A stretch of DNA of 48,459 nt from positions 1 through 48,459 of the IMG/VR virus record IMGVR_UViG_3300032316_000351; one strand, given 5' to 3'. Position numbers and translations under genes: made by a program. This document shows, in pieces, positions 16,143 to 26,363 of this stretch. The notes under the pieces are model-generated. The model was given only the letters and a program-made list of their open reading frames with translations. It made no database searches and was not told the DNA's origin. This DNA comes from a virus. Numbering within the stretch: the stretch's first letter is position 1; every line of letters begins with the position of its first letter.

Positions 16143-19134
16143 TTTCCTCCACCTCCACGTCTCTGATCAGCTCAAGGTCTACCTTCTCAGGCAGGCCATA
16201 CGCGTCCGGTACGTCTACTTTAAACCCGTAGATCTTCCGAACGATAATATCATCGCGTGGCTCCTGGTCACTGGCAAGACGCAGACGGACAAACGCGTCA
16301 TCAAACAACAGCGAGCACCAGTCCCCGGGCGCGTACGTCCCAACCTGCGGGTCAAGCGACCCGTTAACCGACACGGTCAAATCATCGATTGGTGGGAGAG
16401 CCTCGCTCAGAAAACTCTTCGCTTGATCATATAGATCAATCACGTCGGACTGCGAGTCGATCTGCTCTGTCGCGTCGAGGACAGGCCACCCCTCGCGCAG
16501 GAGCTTCTTTGACGACGCACCGGACATTGGTTGCTTAGTGTCGTCTCCGCCGATCGTCGAGTTCGACCCGGTAACCCACATACGTGTCGCCGCGTTCTCT
16601 GCAGACTCCTCGAACTTGAATGACGCGATGTTTCCGGGGTAGTCGAACACGTACTTATCGGCGCCCAGGCTCTGCAGGCTGCGTACCTCGCCGGGCTCCG
16701 GGTCGTCCGGGTAGTCGTACCCGGAGATCACGAGTGTGCGAGTGAACTTATTGGTCTTTTCATCAAACGCGCAGTCGATGCGATACTCGAATCCGTCAGG
16801 GCCGGATGAGATCTCTTCAAGAACCTCTCCAATGCTTTGCAGATTGCTTCCGATGAAGATGTCGCGGCGGGCAAACACGCCCGCGTTTGTCTCCTGGCTG
16901 AAGTCAATGCCGATATCCGAGTTGTCGGCAAACCCGCCATAGGTACCAGCGTACACTCGCGGGCCAAGCGTGGCAGTGCCTCCGCCTTTAACTTCGATCG
17001 TGTCAGTGAATGCCGCGATTTCGTCGCGGGCAAGCTTGATGTCCTCGAACGCAAAGTCGCTTGTAATCTTGGCGCTTGCCGCGCCTGGAGGGTTGACATC
17101 GTTGCCAGCCGCGTCAGGGTACTCAAGCGAGAACTTAGCGATCGTTCGAAAGCGCACGGTAGAGTTGCTTATGTTCGCTGTCAGGTCTTCTGAAATTGTC
17201 ACGCGCTTGTTCTTCGTGTCAACCGATGCAACGATCGCGTTGGCAGGAATTCCAGTGCCGGACACCGACATTCCCGCGCTAATCCCGGTGACCTTGTCAA
17301 GCGTAATTCTTGGCGAGCCGCTTGTGCCAGTCCCGCTCGCGGCAATGTTCTTTACTTCGCCCGTGGTCTTCTTTGTAAGAGTGATTGTGGTCGCGTTGAA
17401 ACTGTCGATCTTTGCGTCACTCGGCACTCCATTACACGCAACGACCATTCCTTCAACAAGCCCGCTGTTGTCGTCGCCGGCCGCAAGTGTCAGCGTCTGG
17501 CTGCCCTTTTCTGCTTCGACGCGCTTCTGCGCCTTCAACTGCTTTTTAAACGTGAAACGGTTAGCGGACGGTGTCCCGTCGATGACCCAGGTCCCGTTGT
17601 AGCCCTTGTCCGCGGGCGCACCGTACCCCGTGATCGTGACGCTTTCGCCGATGCGATACCCGTGCGGTTTATCAGTGTAGATTGTGATGACTCCGCCGCG
17701 GCTCGTGCGCTTGATGATCTTACGGTTCCGGTCAATTGTGTACGTGACTCGCTTGCTGGTCGGCACCGTGTCAATCTCAAACTCGCCGTCAAACGGCGCG
17801 TTAAGACCTTGAACCTTTACCTTGCCGGTTGCAATGTAGTTATGATTGGTCTCAAACTCGAGAGTAACTACCCACTTCTCCGGGCTTGCTTGATAGTCGA
17901 TTCCACGCTTAGTGATGTTTCGCTGAAAGTACCAGAACGAGTTGCTTAGCGCTTCTCTGTTGTACGCGAGCTTAGTCGCCGAGATAATCTCATCAATGGT
18001 TTCGGTCTCATCAAAGATGTCCATGTCAATCTGCGTGATTGACGTTGGAGTGGTTCGCACTCTTCCGCCGTCGACAATGATCTCGTCGCCGACGCTCGCG
18101 TTGTGGTTTTCTCCAAATGTCAGAGTAACCTTTTTTCCAACAACGCTGAACGCGGTAATGTCAAGCGTGCGGATCCCGTCATCGGCAGTCGCCACGAGAT
18201 CAGTTCCAGGGTTCTCATACTCAAAGCTCAGCTCACTCGGGGTCGCCACTACCGAGTACATTCCATCGAATACCTCGTCGACGTCCTTGACAACAACCTC
18301 TTGCCCGGGAATCAACGTGTGCGGGCGATCGAGAGTGATTCGCGCCGTGCCATCGGTTCGCTGTTTACCTTTTACAGAGTACGTAGCAGTAAACCCTGGA
18401 AGGTACTCATCTCGAGGTATTTCGATACCGGCAAAGTCTTCTGCCGTGCGCTTGACAATATCCCGCACGAACTTGTAGTTATCCATGCTCTTGCGAAACG
18501 TGGCGAGCGTTGTAAGAGTAGTCGAGATAGTTTCCGTCGAGTCGGTAAGAATCGTGAATGTAGTATCGTTGACTACTTGATACACGGTCGCGCCACCGTC
18601 GAGCGCAGGCTGCCCTGTGCCCGCGATGACGATGTCGTCGCCCACACCGAGAAGATGCGGGCGCGGCGCGGAGCCTGTTCCAGTATCTAGCGGCCTTGTC
18701 TTAATTGTAGCTAAACCACCGACTGACGAAAACTCGCCGATCTGAATTGGCGCCTCCATGGCGTAGATGCCAACAGGCGTGCCGGACGATCTGTCAACCA
18801 GCGTTTTCCAGATGAATCGGTGATAGAAGTAACTAATGAACTCAGCTGCCGAAATTGAAAGTGTTCGGTCTTCAGGGTCGTACTCACGAGACCAGATGAT
18901 TCCGCCCCAGACGCACACGTTGTTGCGCATCACGTAGAGCCCGGTACGGCCAGGCATCGTCGAGTTGTATAAGTCGAGATGAAGCGTATCGTCAATGACA
19001 GGGATTGAACCAGAGAACTCACCAGCGCGGCGGATCGCACGACCCCACGACACTCCTTGAAACGGAATCTCAGCGAGAAGAGTGTTCGTCAAAAGATCGG
19101 TAGTGAAATACCGATACCGCACCGCAGTGTCCAT
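16123..19134 (-). CDS. Large minor tail (baseplate hub-like) protein
   Basis: 1003 residues, ATG 19134. The N-terminus (LLAEIPFQGVSWGRAIRRAGEF-type, with PGRTGLYVMRNNVCVWGG) is characteristic of the actinophage tail protein that follows the Dit-like protein and acts as hub or Tal. The middle carries several copies of an about 45-residue beta module with the pattern H-x6-G-x-x-V-x-x-x-x-x-x-F-D/N-G-x-W/Y/F (for example PHGYRIGESVTITGYGAP). No peptidase or lysozyme motif was seen. The C-terminal WCSLLFDDAFVRLRL region resembles the Siphovirus ReqiPepy6-type hub end. It ends in TAG. Confidence 0.75.
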   Translation of the reverse strand: MDTAVRYRYFTTDLLTNTLLAEIPFQGVSWGRAIRRAGEFSGSIPVIDDTLHLDLYNSTMPGRTGLYVMRNNVCVWGGIIWSREYDPEDRTLSISAAEFISYFYHRFIWKTLVDRSSGTPVGIYAMEAPIQIGEFSSVGGLATIKTRPLDTGTGSAPRPHLLGVGDDIVIAGTGQPALDGGATVYQVVNDTTFTILTDSTETISTTLTTLATFRKSMDNYKFVRDIVKRTAEDFAGIEIPRDEYLPGFTATYSVKGKQRTDGTARITLDRPHTLIPGQEVVVKDVDEVFDGMYSVVATPSELSFEYENPGTDLVATADDGIRTLDITAFSVVGKKVTLTFGENHNASVGDEIIVDGGRVRTTPTSITQIDMDIFDETETIDEIISATKLAYNREALSNSFWYFQRNITKRGIDYQASPEKWVVTLEFETNHNYIATGKVKVQGLNAPFDGEFEIDTVPTSKRVTYTIDRNRKIIKRTSRGGVITIYTDKPHGYRIGESVTITGYGAPADKGYNGTWVIDGTPSANRFTFKKQLKAQKRVEAEKGSQTLTLAAGDDNSGLVEGMVVACNGVPSDAKIDSFNATTITLTKKTTGEVKNIAASGTGTSGSPRITLDKVTGISAGMSVSGTGIPANAIVASVDTKNKRVTISEDLTANISNSTVRFRTIAKFSLEYPDAAGNDVNPPGAASAKITSDFAFEDIKLARDEIAAFTDTIEVKGGGTATLGPRVYAGTYGGFADNSDIGIDFSQETNAGVFARRDIFIGSNLQSIGEVLEEISSGPDGFEYRIDCAFDEKTNKFTRTLVISGYDYPDDPEPGEVRSLQSLGADKYVFDYPGNIASFKFEESAENAATRMWVTGSNSTIGGDDTKQPMSGASSKKLLREGWPVLDATEQIDSQSDVIDLYDQAKSFLSEALPPIDDLTVSVNGSLDPQVGTYAPGDWCSLLFDDAFVRLRLASDQEPRDDIIVRKIYGFKVDVPDAYGLPEKVDLELIRDVEVEEIGNQST

Positions 19135-19162
19135 CGTCCCTACCTTAGCCTAGTGTCTTTAC

Positions 19163-21604
19163 CTACGCGAGCCATCCGGATCGGTACTTCAGAGTAACAA
19201 CCGCGGTAGACGCGGCATTTCCAGCATCTACTACCTTCAAAGTATTTGAGCCTGGAACGAGCTTGATCCAATCTGTCACCGCGGCAAGCCTACCTCGCGC
19301 GTACTGCGCTTGATTGTTGAGAAGCACAGATTGCGCGGACGTGTTGATTACGAGTTGGTCTGCTCCGCCGGTTACCGTGCCAGATGACGTTGTTTCCTCG
19401 ATGATCTCCGAGTTTCCGCTCCCTGTCGTGTTTGTCAGCGGAATAGTAGCAAATGAGATCATTCGCCCACCGGTGCTGGTTTGCCCGTCGGCGTTAACCG
19501 GGGCGTTCTCGAACGACGCCAGAGACGACTTAGACCCGTTGCTAATCGGGACCGCCCCCGTCTCAGCGCCAAAGAATTCAATGAGCCCGGTCTTGGTGCT
19601 GCTGCTCGGGATGACATCGTAGTAGTAGCTCGTCGCGTTGATCTTGGTAATGGAGCGGTCTCCGTTAATTCCAACTGGCACTCTTCCGCTTCTTAGCGGA
19701 GTCCTAAGTCGAACAACGTCTCCGGACTCAAACTTATGCGCCGCTGAGGTAGTCACGGTCACTCGATAGTTCTTACCGCTTGCCTTAGCAATGCTCATTG
19801 ACGCTGTGCCAATATTGAACGACGGGACCGCGAAGCTGATGGTATCAGTCGTCGCGGCAAGTACGGTAACCGCGATTTCCGCGCTTGTCGTATTGACTGG
19901 TCGCCCGCAGCCAGCCACATAAACAATGTCATTGGCTCGGTACCCGTGTGGCGACCAGGACGTCAGCGTGATTATGTCATCAGACGTGCTATTTGACGCC
20001 GTGTACGACTTGTACCGCACGGGGCGGGAACGATTCGCGTAATATCGAAGACTTAGCTTATCCGTGGCAACACTGAGGATCTGCGTCGCGCTTACGTTCA
20101 CGGCAGTCGCAACATTGTCAACGGTGATCGAGTCTCCCGCGACAAAAGTTACCTGCGCACTTGAGTTTAGAGTGACAATCGGCGTAACCGCCGTCGCGGT
20201 TGCTGCTCCTGTGGCTAGGGTCGCGAGCGCCGGCACGGACACGGTGAATGTTGTTGTTGTTGGCGTTGACTGAATCTCAAATCGGCCATTGAGCGCAACA
20301 GCGCCGGCAGTGAAACCAGACATAAGAACTTCAACACCGGTGACCAGCCCGTGCGCGGCAGACGTCGTTAACGTTGCGATGTTTGACGCAACTACGCGAT
20401 TCGTGATGCTTACGGTTTCACCGAGCTTGTATGACGTAAACGTTCCAGACTTCGGGATGTTTAGCGCGTATGAAAATGAAGAATCCGTAGGCACGTCGGT
20501 AATAACATGAGTGCCATTGAACGCTGTATCGACGCCGGCCACGGTGACAGTTTTGCCGACGTACAGACCGTGCGGCCCTTGAGTCGTGAGAGTCGCGTAC
20601 CCATCGAAGTATGAGCGCTTGATGACGTTGATCGTCGTCGACCCGCCGGCGAGATTAGTGTTGATCGTTAGCTTTTGATTTGTGGTCGTATTTTCAATCG
20701 TAAGTGGGCCAGTCACCGGGCCATTCACTGTGATGATTCCACCGACAGCCGCATTACCTGAGTTGTTCACCGTGTACTCACCGGTCAACGTGGCGTTCTT
20801 CGGCGAGATTGTTGAAACCTGGTAGCCATCAGTCTCGCTGCCCCACTGATACTTGATCGGGTCAGCAGCGGTGAGATCCGCTCGAAAACGAATCCGCCCT
20901 CGAGCGCTAATAACTTCAATCTCTGGCTGAGATCCGAGGCGCACAAATGCGGCCTTGGTCAGACTGTCGCCCGATTGAACGCTGCCAATCGCCAAAGTCT
21001 CAGCAATGTTACTGCCCGTTGACGCGTAAGTGATCGTCAAACCTGTCGACCCGGTCACCGAAAATGTTCCATTGAACGCAGTTTCATTACAGGCTACAGT
21101 GACAGAGTCTCCAATAATGAATGGATTTACTCCACTGAGCGTCGCTGTTGTGACGTTAGACGCTCTAGACACCCTTGCAATCTTTGCGGTCTTGCTTGCC
21201 TGCCGCTCAACAGTCTTGAGCCACGTGCCAGTATAGACCAAGTTGAGTGCCTGTGCGAGCGTGTCTCTTGCAGCTCGAACCATTCCCGGGTCCGGCACAA
21301 GAATTGAGCCTTCAAGTCTCATTTCACGAGCCTGGTAGCGCCCAGAGACGTCGTAAGAACCGTCTCCAAATGACCGTTCTACTCGTGGGAAGTCTGGTTC
21401 GGCGAGCGTCCACCAATTCTCGATGTCAGTGCAAACCCAGATAACTCCGTCTGCGTCGCGCGTGTTGAACACAAGATTGCCCAGTGACACGTCGCCGAGA
21501 AGCTTCATGCCGGTGATTACCGGCTCCTCCAGAGGTGTTAGCCCCTTGCGAACAAAGTAGTTCTCCTTGCGCTGAAACGCCGGAGTCACGTTTTCGGCTA
21601 CCAT
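19163..21604 (-). CDS. Distal tail-like (Dit) minor tail protein with repeated beta modules
   Basis: 813 residues; ATG overlaps the tape measure stop as TAATG. The first 140 residues (NTRDADGVIWVCTDIENWW, RVERSFGDGSYDVSGRYQAR, LEGSILVPD) match Dit-like proteins of actinophages. About five modules follow of the form A-H-G-L-x-x-G-x-x-V-x-V-x-G-x-x-x-x-F-N-G-x-x-x-I, also used in the next gene. A glycine-serine-rich C-terminal jelly-roll ends at WLA. Position right after the tape measure gene supports assignment as the ring protein joining tail tube to tip. Confidence 0.75.
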   Translation of the reverse strand: MVAENVTPAFQRKENYFVRKGLTPLEEPVITGMKLLGDVSLGNLVFNTRDADGVIWVCTDIENWWTLAEPDFPRVERSFGDGSYDVSGRYQAREMRLEGSILVPDPGMVRAARDTLAQALNLVYTGTWLKTVERQASKTAKIARVSRASNVTTATLSGVNPFIIGDSVTVACNETAFNGTFSVTGSTGLTITYASTGSNIAETLAIGSVQSGDSLTKAAFVRLGSQPEIEVISARGRIRFRADLTAADPIKYQWGSETDGYQVSTISPKNATLTGEYTVNNSGNAAVGGIITVNGPVTGPLTIENTTTNQKLTINTNLAGGSTTINVIKRSYFDGYATLTTQGPHGLYVGKTVTVAGVDTAFNGTHVITDVPTDSSFSYALNIPKSGTFTSYKLGETVSITNRVVASNIATLTTSAAHGLVTGVEVLMSGFTAGAVALNGRFEIQSTPTTTTFTVSVPALATLATGAATATAVTPIVTLNSSAQVTFVAGDSITVDNVATAVNVSATQILSVATDKLSLRYYANRSRPVRYKSYTASNSTSDDIITLTSWSPHGYRANDIVYVAGCGRPVNTTSAEIAVTVLAATTDTISFAVPSFNIGTASMSIAKASGKNYRVTVTTSAAHKFESGDVVRLRTPLRSGRVPVGINGDRSITKINATSYYYDVIPSSSTKTGLIEFFGAETGAVPISNGSKSSLASFENAPVNADGQTSTGGRMISFATIPLTNTTGSGNSEIIEETTSSGTVTGGADQLVINTSAQSVLLNNQAQYARGRLAAVTDWIKLVPGSNTLKVVDAGNAASTAVVTLKYRSGWLA

Positions 21605-24600
21605 TACGCCGCACCCTTTCGCATTTGCTGCGCGATCACGCGTGAAACGCGAGACGCAAGCTGCCGCTCGTCCATTCCTGGTGACGGATACACATTCACT
21701 GTGACCCCGCCGGCGGCTGCAGCGACGGGCGACGCCATCTGGGTCATGTAGTTGATCATTGCCTTGTCACGGGTTGACAGGCCGTTCGGGTCCAAAGGCT
21801 CGACGCGCTCCGCGCGACCAGCCTCTGCAACACGTACCAATGTCCCACCGGCTCGAGGGCGGATAACACCGCCGTACGCGAGGTTTGGGATGGGCGGAAT
21901 GTCATCGCCTGGGTTCAACAGGTTAAATCCTGTAATTGCCATGTTGAGCCCATTGATTAGTCCGTTGAGCAAACCCTTGATTTTGTCAATCACGGCGGAC
22001 AGTCCGTTTGACAGACCAGACCAGAGTGAACTGGCCGCGCTTGAAACTTTACCTGCAAGGTCAGACAAGAACGGCCAGACCGTGTTGTCCCAGAAGCCCT
22101 TTACAAGAGTCCAGGCAATTCGGAAAGGCTGCACAATCCACTTATTAAAGAGCCCGCCGATGCCAGACATAATAGTGGTTATGAAACTCTTCATTGCATT
22201 CAAGAACGGAATGACAAAGGTGTTCCAACTGGCCTGCATCCCGCTCCAGATCAGCTTAAACCCAAACAGGATGGGTTTAAAGGCAAGCGCAATCAAGGAA
22301 ACAATTACCTTGATAATGCCGAGACCAACGCGGAACAGCCCTAGGAAAAGATCAAACACTGGGCTAAGCAGATCAACAACAGCTTGAAAACCCTTCCAAA
22401 TAAGCTGAAATGTCGGAACCAAAGTATTGACGATAAAGCCGACAATCAGACTAAAGATCGGGAAGAGTGCAGTCGACCACCACCAGCCGATGACTCCGGC
22501 AACAATCTTAATGATACCGATCACTAGCTTGAATGCATTAACAATAATGTTGCCCCAGACAAAGCCAATGTACTGTCCGATGGCGCTAAAGATTGGCTGA
22601 GCAAAGTTCCAGAAGTTTGTTACCGCGGTCCCGATTTCTTCAAACGCTGCAGAAAAACCAGGCGCAATCTCGTTTGAGAACCATGACACGACGGTGTCGA
22701 TAACTGGCTGAACGTTTTCAGTCCATAGCGCGACAAACTCGTCAATGTACGGCTGGGCCCCGGAGACGATGCCTTGAACGAGTGAGACAAGACTTTGAAT
22801 CACGCCGCCGACGATGCGAATGAGGAATCCCCACCACTGAGCCAGGACCTTAATCGCGCCGACGAGAACAAACTGAATGACGGGAACGATGAAGGTTCCT
22901 ATAAAGTCGCCAAGCGCCTTGAGCGCGCCAAGCACTCCGTCAATTACGCCTTGGCCTCCACCCATCCAGGCGAACGCTTCTTCAAACGCCGTTTTAAGCG
23001 TGTCCCACGCCTCAGTAAGAGCTCCGCCGATTGCCTCTGCCATATTCGCCAGCGACTCGCGGAATGTTTCACTTTGCGTGTAAGCTCCGATAAGAATACC
23101 AATCACAGCCGCGATAGCAGCAATGATTCCCCACAGTGCGGCGGTGCTTACTCCAAGAACGAGTGCTAGTCCGCCGAACCCACCCTGCGCAAGTGTTCCA
23201 GCAAACCCTAGCCCTAGGCCTTTGAACAAACCGATAACCGCGGCAAGTCCACCGGCCAGTCCTTTAAAGACCGCGATGACACCAATTACTGCGCCGCCAA
23301 TGAACATAAATGCTGTTTTACCGATAGAAAATAGAAGTCTAAACGCTCGAGTAGCGGCAAAAATTACAGCAGCAAACGCTAGAACCTTTGCCACGGTTTC
23401 ATTCGAGAAAAAGTCAGCAATTATTCTCGATGCTTCATTTAGAATATCAAAGAAAACCTGCAGTGCTCCTGCATCAGTAAGCGCGTCAAAAATTCGAGCA
23501 AGATTGTTCGCGATCTCGCCCATTGTTTCCCCGACACCAGTATCCGCCATCTTCTCGAAAGCGGAGAAGAAGCTGTCGATCGCGCCGCCGTCTTGCGCGA
23601 TTGTGTCGAAGAATTTAGCTACGCCTTGGTTATTTCCTAGCTTGATGAAACCTTCAGCAATTTTTGCAACCGCGCGCCCGATCGCAATCGTGTTTGTCGC
23701 GCTATCGCGGAAGAACTGTTCAAGCTCTCCGCTGCCGCTGATTGTCTTGACGAGCGTCTTAAACTTTTCGGTCGCGCCCTCGAACGCATCGAGCAGCATT
23801 TCACCGCCGCTGCCCGGACCAGAAGCTGCCTTACCGATGTCCATCAAGGCATCGAATATGTTCCCAAAAATGCGTCCAAGCTGTCTTGCCACGTCTCCGG
23901 CGTACGACATGGTGTCAGCTAGAGCGCCAGTTTCTTTGTTGACTTGCAGCGACGTCTTCCAGCCGCCTGTTAGCGTTTTGGTCCACTCCGCAAACTCTTC
24001 AGTAAGCGGCCGCGCGGCGTCAAGTAGATCAAGCAAAATGCTGAGAAGATTACTAATCGTTCCGCCAAGGCTACCAATAACCTTGTCATTGGTTTTCCAG
24101 ATGCGCTCAAGATTGCCAAGATTGTCTGCGGTCGTGACAGTCTTTGAAATCTGAATAGCTACCTTGCCGATTGCGTCGCCTGTGCCTTCCAGCAACGGAA
24201 TCAGTCTCGGGAACAGATTCTTGACAAGATTGTCGATCGCAGACGTAAGCTGCGGGAACAGCTTACGCCCCGCCGCGAACTGAAGTTTCTTCAGCTCATC
24301 TTGAATACTAATGATGTAACGAACGAACGCCTGAGCTTCCGGCGACAACTTAGCCATCGCTTCAGCAAACGCGTCAGCACCACCGCCCGCTCCGCCAAAG
24401 CCTTTCTTGAGATCCTCAAGAGCGTCGGCAAGCTCTTCCTCTGCTTCGATGATCGCGCGCTGCGCGTCGCGCCGAGCGCGCTCCGCGTCCACAACGGCGT
24501 CCTGATACTCGCGGAACGCGTCAGCCTCACGCTGCTTAGCGTCTGCCACGTCCTTGCTCGCGTCAGCGAGAAGATCGGCGCCGGCGGACCCAGCCTGCGC

Positions 24601-25497
24601 AGCCTCCTCTTGTTCTTGACGCAGATCATTATTTCGGTCAAGCGAACGGCGGTACTCGAGCTCAGCCTCGCGAAACGCGAGCTCGGCTTCGCGCCGGGCA
24701 GCGCTGTCGACCGGGAGATCAGACGCTGCTGCCAACTGTGTGCGCGCCTGCTCGAGCCGCATCCCTGCGCGTTCTTGTGCGAGCGCGGCTTCCTCGACAT
24801 CAAAGCCGAGCTGCTGCGTCATCTCAGCAGCTTCGCGTTGCGCGTCCTTTAGACGATCAACAGCGTCGGTAGTTTCTTCAATCGACTCCTGGTAGTCGCT
24901 CCAGGCGTCTTCAACCATTCGCGCCGCGCGCTCTTCAACCTCGGCCGCGTTTTCAATCGCGTCCGCGAGACGCCGGCGTGCATCCTCTACGCGCTTCGCT
25001 GCAGCCTCAGCGGCCTCAGCGCTACCGCCACCGCCACCCCCTCCACCGCCGGCGTTCAATCCAGCAGAAATGGCAGCGCCTACGCCAATGAACGCTACCT
25101 TGAGAGCTATTGCGCCTTGGATAAGTGCAGAAAACACTCCAAGAAGGCTGAGTAGAGCTGGCCCTGCCGCTGCTGCCTGAGCGCCAAGCGCAACAAGCCC
25201 ACTGCCCAGCGCCGATATCGCGGCACCTGCACCGGCGAATGCCGGGCCAAGAACGTAGCCCAGCGTGATGAGGCGACTTAGCGAGCGAAATGTGTTTCGC
25301 GCGTCATTCTGGAATTGCCGGCCAAAAAGCCCGCCACCGCCGCCTCCGCGCCGAAATCCTTGCTGAAAACTGCGCCCCACACGGTTGCCCGCGTCATTTC
25401 CAATTCGATCCGCGTCACGAAAGCCCTGACGAATATCGTTCGGGACGCCGCGAGTAATCGCGTGGACAATTACATAAGCGTCACCCACGACTGCCAT
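21604..25497 (-). CDS. Tape measure protein
   Basis: 1297 residues from ATG 25497 with AAAGGAGGTGAG eleven bases upstream. The N-terminus (AYVIVHAITRGVPNDIRQGF) is usual for tape measure proteins. Ala/Gly-rich hydrophobic segments come next (about 80-155), then a nine-glycine run, then a long charged coiled coil rich in AEAA/EEA (about 165-365). Repeated Trp/Phe-rich amphipathic helices follow (about 820-1190), and the C-terminus is GGVIRPRAGGTLVRVAEAG. No peptidase domain was seen. By the usual rule of about 0.15 nm per residue the tail should be near 190 nm long. It follows the frameshifted chaperone genes, as is standard. Confidence 0.95.
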   Translation of the reverse strand: MAVVGDAYVIVHAITRGVPNDIRQGFRDADRIGNDAGNRVGRSFQQGFRRGGGGGGLFGRQFQNDARNTFRSLSRLITLGYVLGPAFAGAGAAISALGSGLVALGAQAAAAGPALLSLLGVFSALIQGAIALKVAFIGVGAAISAGLNAGGGGGGGGGSAEAAEAAAKRVEDARRRLADAIENAAEVEERAARMVEDAWSDYQESIEETTDAVDRLKDAQREAAEMTQQLGFDVEEAALAQERAGMRLEQARTQLAAASDLPVDSAARREAELAFREAELEYRRSLDRNNDLRQEQEEAAQAGSAGADLLADASKDVADAKQREADAFREYQDAVVDAERARRDAQRAIIEAEEELADALEDLKKGFGGAGGGADAFAEAMAKLSPEAQAFVRYIISIQDELKKLQFAAGRKLFPQLTSAIDNLVKNLFPRLIPLLEGTGDAIGKVAIQISKTVTTADNLGNLERIWKTNDKVIGSLGGTISNLLSILLDLLDAARPLTEEFAEWTKTLTGGWKTSLQVNKETGALADTMSYAGDVARQLGRIFGNIFDALMDIGKAASGPGSGGEMLLDAFEGATEKFKTLVKTISGSGELEQFFRDSATNTIAIGRAVAKIAEGFIKLGNNQGVAKFFDTIAQDGGAIDSFFSAFEKMADTGVGETMGEIANNLARIFDALTDAGALQVFFDILNEASRIIADFFSNETVAKVLAFAAVIFAATRAFRLLFSIGKTAFMFIGGAVIGVIAVFKGLAGGLAAVIGLFKGLGLGFAGTLAQGGFGGLALVLGVSTAALWGIIAAIAAVIGILIGAYTQSETFRESLANMAEAIGGALTEAWDTLKTAFEEAFAWMGGGQGVIDGVLGALKALGDFIGTFIVPVIQFVLVGAIKVLAQWWGFLIRIVGGVIQSLVSLVQGIVSGAQPYIDEFVALWTENVQPVIDTVVSWFSNEIAPGFSAAFEEIGTAVTNFWNFAQPIFSAIGQYIGFVWGNIIVNAFKLVIGIIKIVAGVIGWWWSTALFPIFSLIVGFIVNTLVPTFQLIWKGFQAVVDLLSPVFDLFLGLFRVGLGIIKVIVSLIALAFKPILFGFKLIWSGMQASWNTFVIPFLNAMKSFITTIMSGIGGLFNKWIVQPFRIAWTLVKGFWDNTVWPFLSDLAGKVSSAASSLWSGLSNGLSAVIDKIKGLLNGLINGLNMAITGFNLLNPGDDIPPIPNLAYGGVIRPRAGGTLVRVAEAGRAERVEPLDPNGLSTRDKAMINYMTQMASPVAAAAGGVTVNVYPSPGMDERQLASRVSRVIAQQMRKGAA

Positions 25498-25557
25498 AGA
25501 CTCTACTCACCTCCTTTCCCGCTAGATCTATTCTTACCTGTTTTTAAGAACTGACTC

Positions 25558-26303
25558 TTACTTTAGCGGTGCGTCAAGCCCTCCGCCGAACGGTAGTTCT
25601 GCGTCTGGGTTAAACGTCGATGCCGGAGCAAATGGCTTGACCGTTTTGGGCTTGGGGCTAAACGGGTCCGGAAGAGGTTCGTCTTCAACATCAAGATCAA
25701 TGTCGTCGGGCACGCCGAAGCGCCCATCGTTTGGAGCTTTGTCCTTAGGCAGAGCATAGCGGTAAGGAATCTTGTATAGCGTCGGGTAAATACTTTCTCT
25801 AATTCCTGACTTAGCGCGCGCCTCTTCTTCAGAAGAAGGCGTGTAGTCAGCCTCAAACATGTAGTGAAGAACATCTAGCATGTCAGAGGCGTTCATTTCT
25901 GCCAAGTCGAGACCTTGCATTTTTGCCCAACCATTCACGTAGGGCCAGAGATCTAGTCCCCAGCTGGCGAAGGATCGGGCTGCGTCGTAGGGCGCGTCGC
26001 GTACTGCTCCACCAGCCAGCCCGTGATCTCGCCAAGAGTCTCGACCGAGACGATGCGATCTGGGTCATCAAGAAGAGCTTCGAAGCGCGCGTAGTCTTCA
26101 GAAACGATCACGTAGTTGAAGAACTTAGTGACAGTTTCAGCAGCAGCACTTGGGTCATCGTCGTCTGTGCCGGCCACTAGACTAAGCAGGAACTTACCCT
26201 GAATGGCCGGACGGCAGGAGAAAGTCTCGCCGTGAAGAGCGAACTGCAAAGGCTCGGCGCTTGCCTCGCCGCCGCTGCCAAAATCCTTGAATCGAGTAGT
26301 CAT
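25558..26303 (-). CDS. Tail assembly chaperone, long form made by -1 frameshift
   Basis: The second open frame (to TAA at 25558) is in the -1 frame of the gene at 25953-26303. It is open across the overlap from about 26068, and the joined text reads naturally (S-F-A-S-W-G-L-D-L-W-P-Y-V-N-G-W). A plain start at GTG 25938 lacks a ribosome site, so a gpG-gpGT type -1 frameshift is the best explanation. The best slip site I see is C-GCC-CTA around 25988-25995, where a tRNA on CCT can re-pair with CCC. The canonical heptamer is absent. The long form helps load tail tube protein on the tape measure. Confidence 0.7.
25953..26303 (-). CDS. Tail assembly chaperone, short form
   Basis: 116 residues, ATG 26303 with AGAGGA upstream, stop TAG. 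It is small, acidic and helical (FKDFGSGG, F-A-L-H-G-E-T-F-S-C, AAAETVTKFFNYV, F-E-A-L-L-D-D-P-D), the usual form of the gpG-like chaperone that precedes the tape measure gene in siphoviruses. It acts in the infected cell and is not expected in the virion. Confidence 0.85.
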   Translation of the reverse strand: MTTRFKDFGSGGEASAEPLQFALHGETFSCRPAIQGKFLLSLVAGTDDDDPSAAAETVTKFFNYVIVSEDYARFEALLDDPDRIVSVETLGEITGWLVEQYATRPTTQPDPSPAGD

Positions 26304-26336
26304 GTGACGTATTCCTCTGTGTATCGCGGTGTCTTT

Positions 26337-26356
26337 GCCGCTGAGGTTTCAACGGC
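26337..26356 (-). other. Intergenic hairpin upstream of the chaperone genes
   Basis: Minus strand GCCGTTGA-AACC-TCAGCGGC: eight base pairs (one G-U) with a four-base loop, in the 60-base gap between the gp10-like gene and the chaperones. It is not followed by a T run (AAAGACACC follows), so it looks more like an mRNA-processing or stability element than a terminator. Confidence 0.4.
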
Positions 26357-26363
26357 ACGTGGA

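Noticed and set aside
23123-24154. 343-residue plus-strand open frame across the tape measure gene
   Set aside because: Low-complexity Ala/Ser/Pro text mirroring tape measure codons; no start signal.
25883-26071. +1 frame open across the chaperone junction
   Set aside because: Its Arg/Ser-rich text does not resemble chaperones, while the -1 frame gives a natural continuation.
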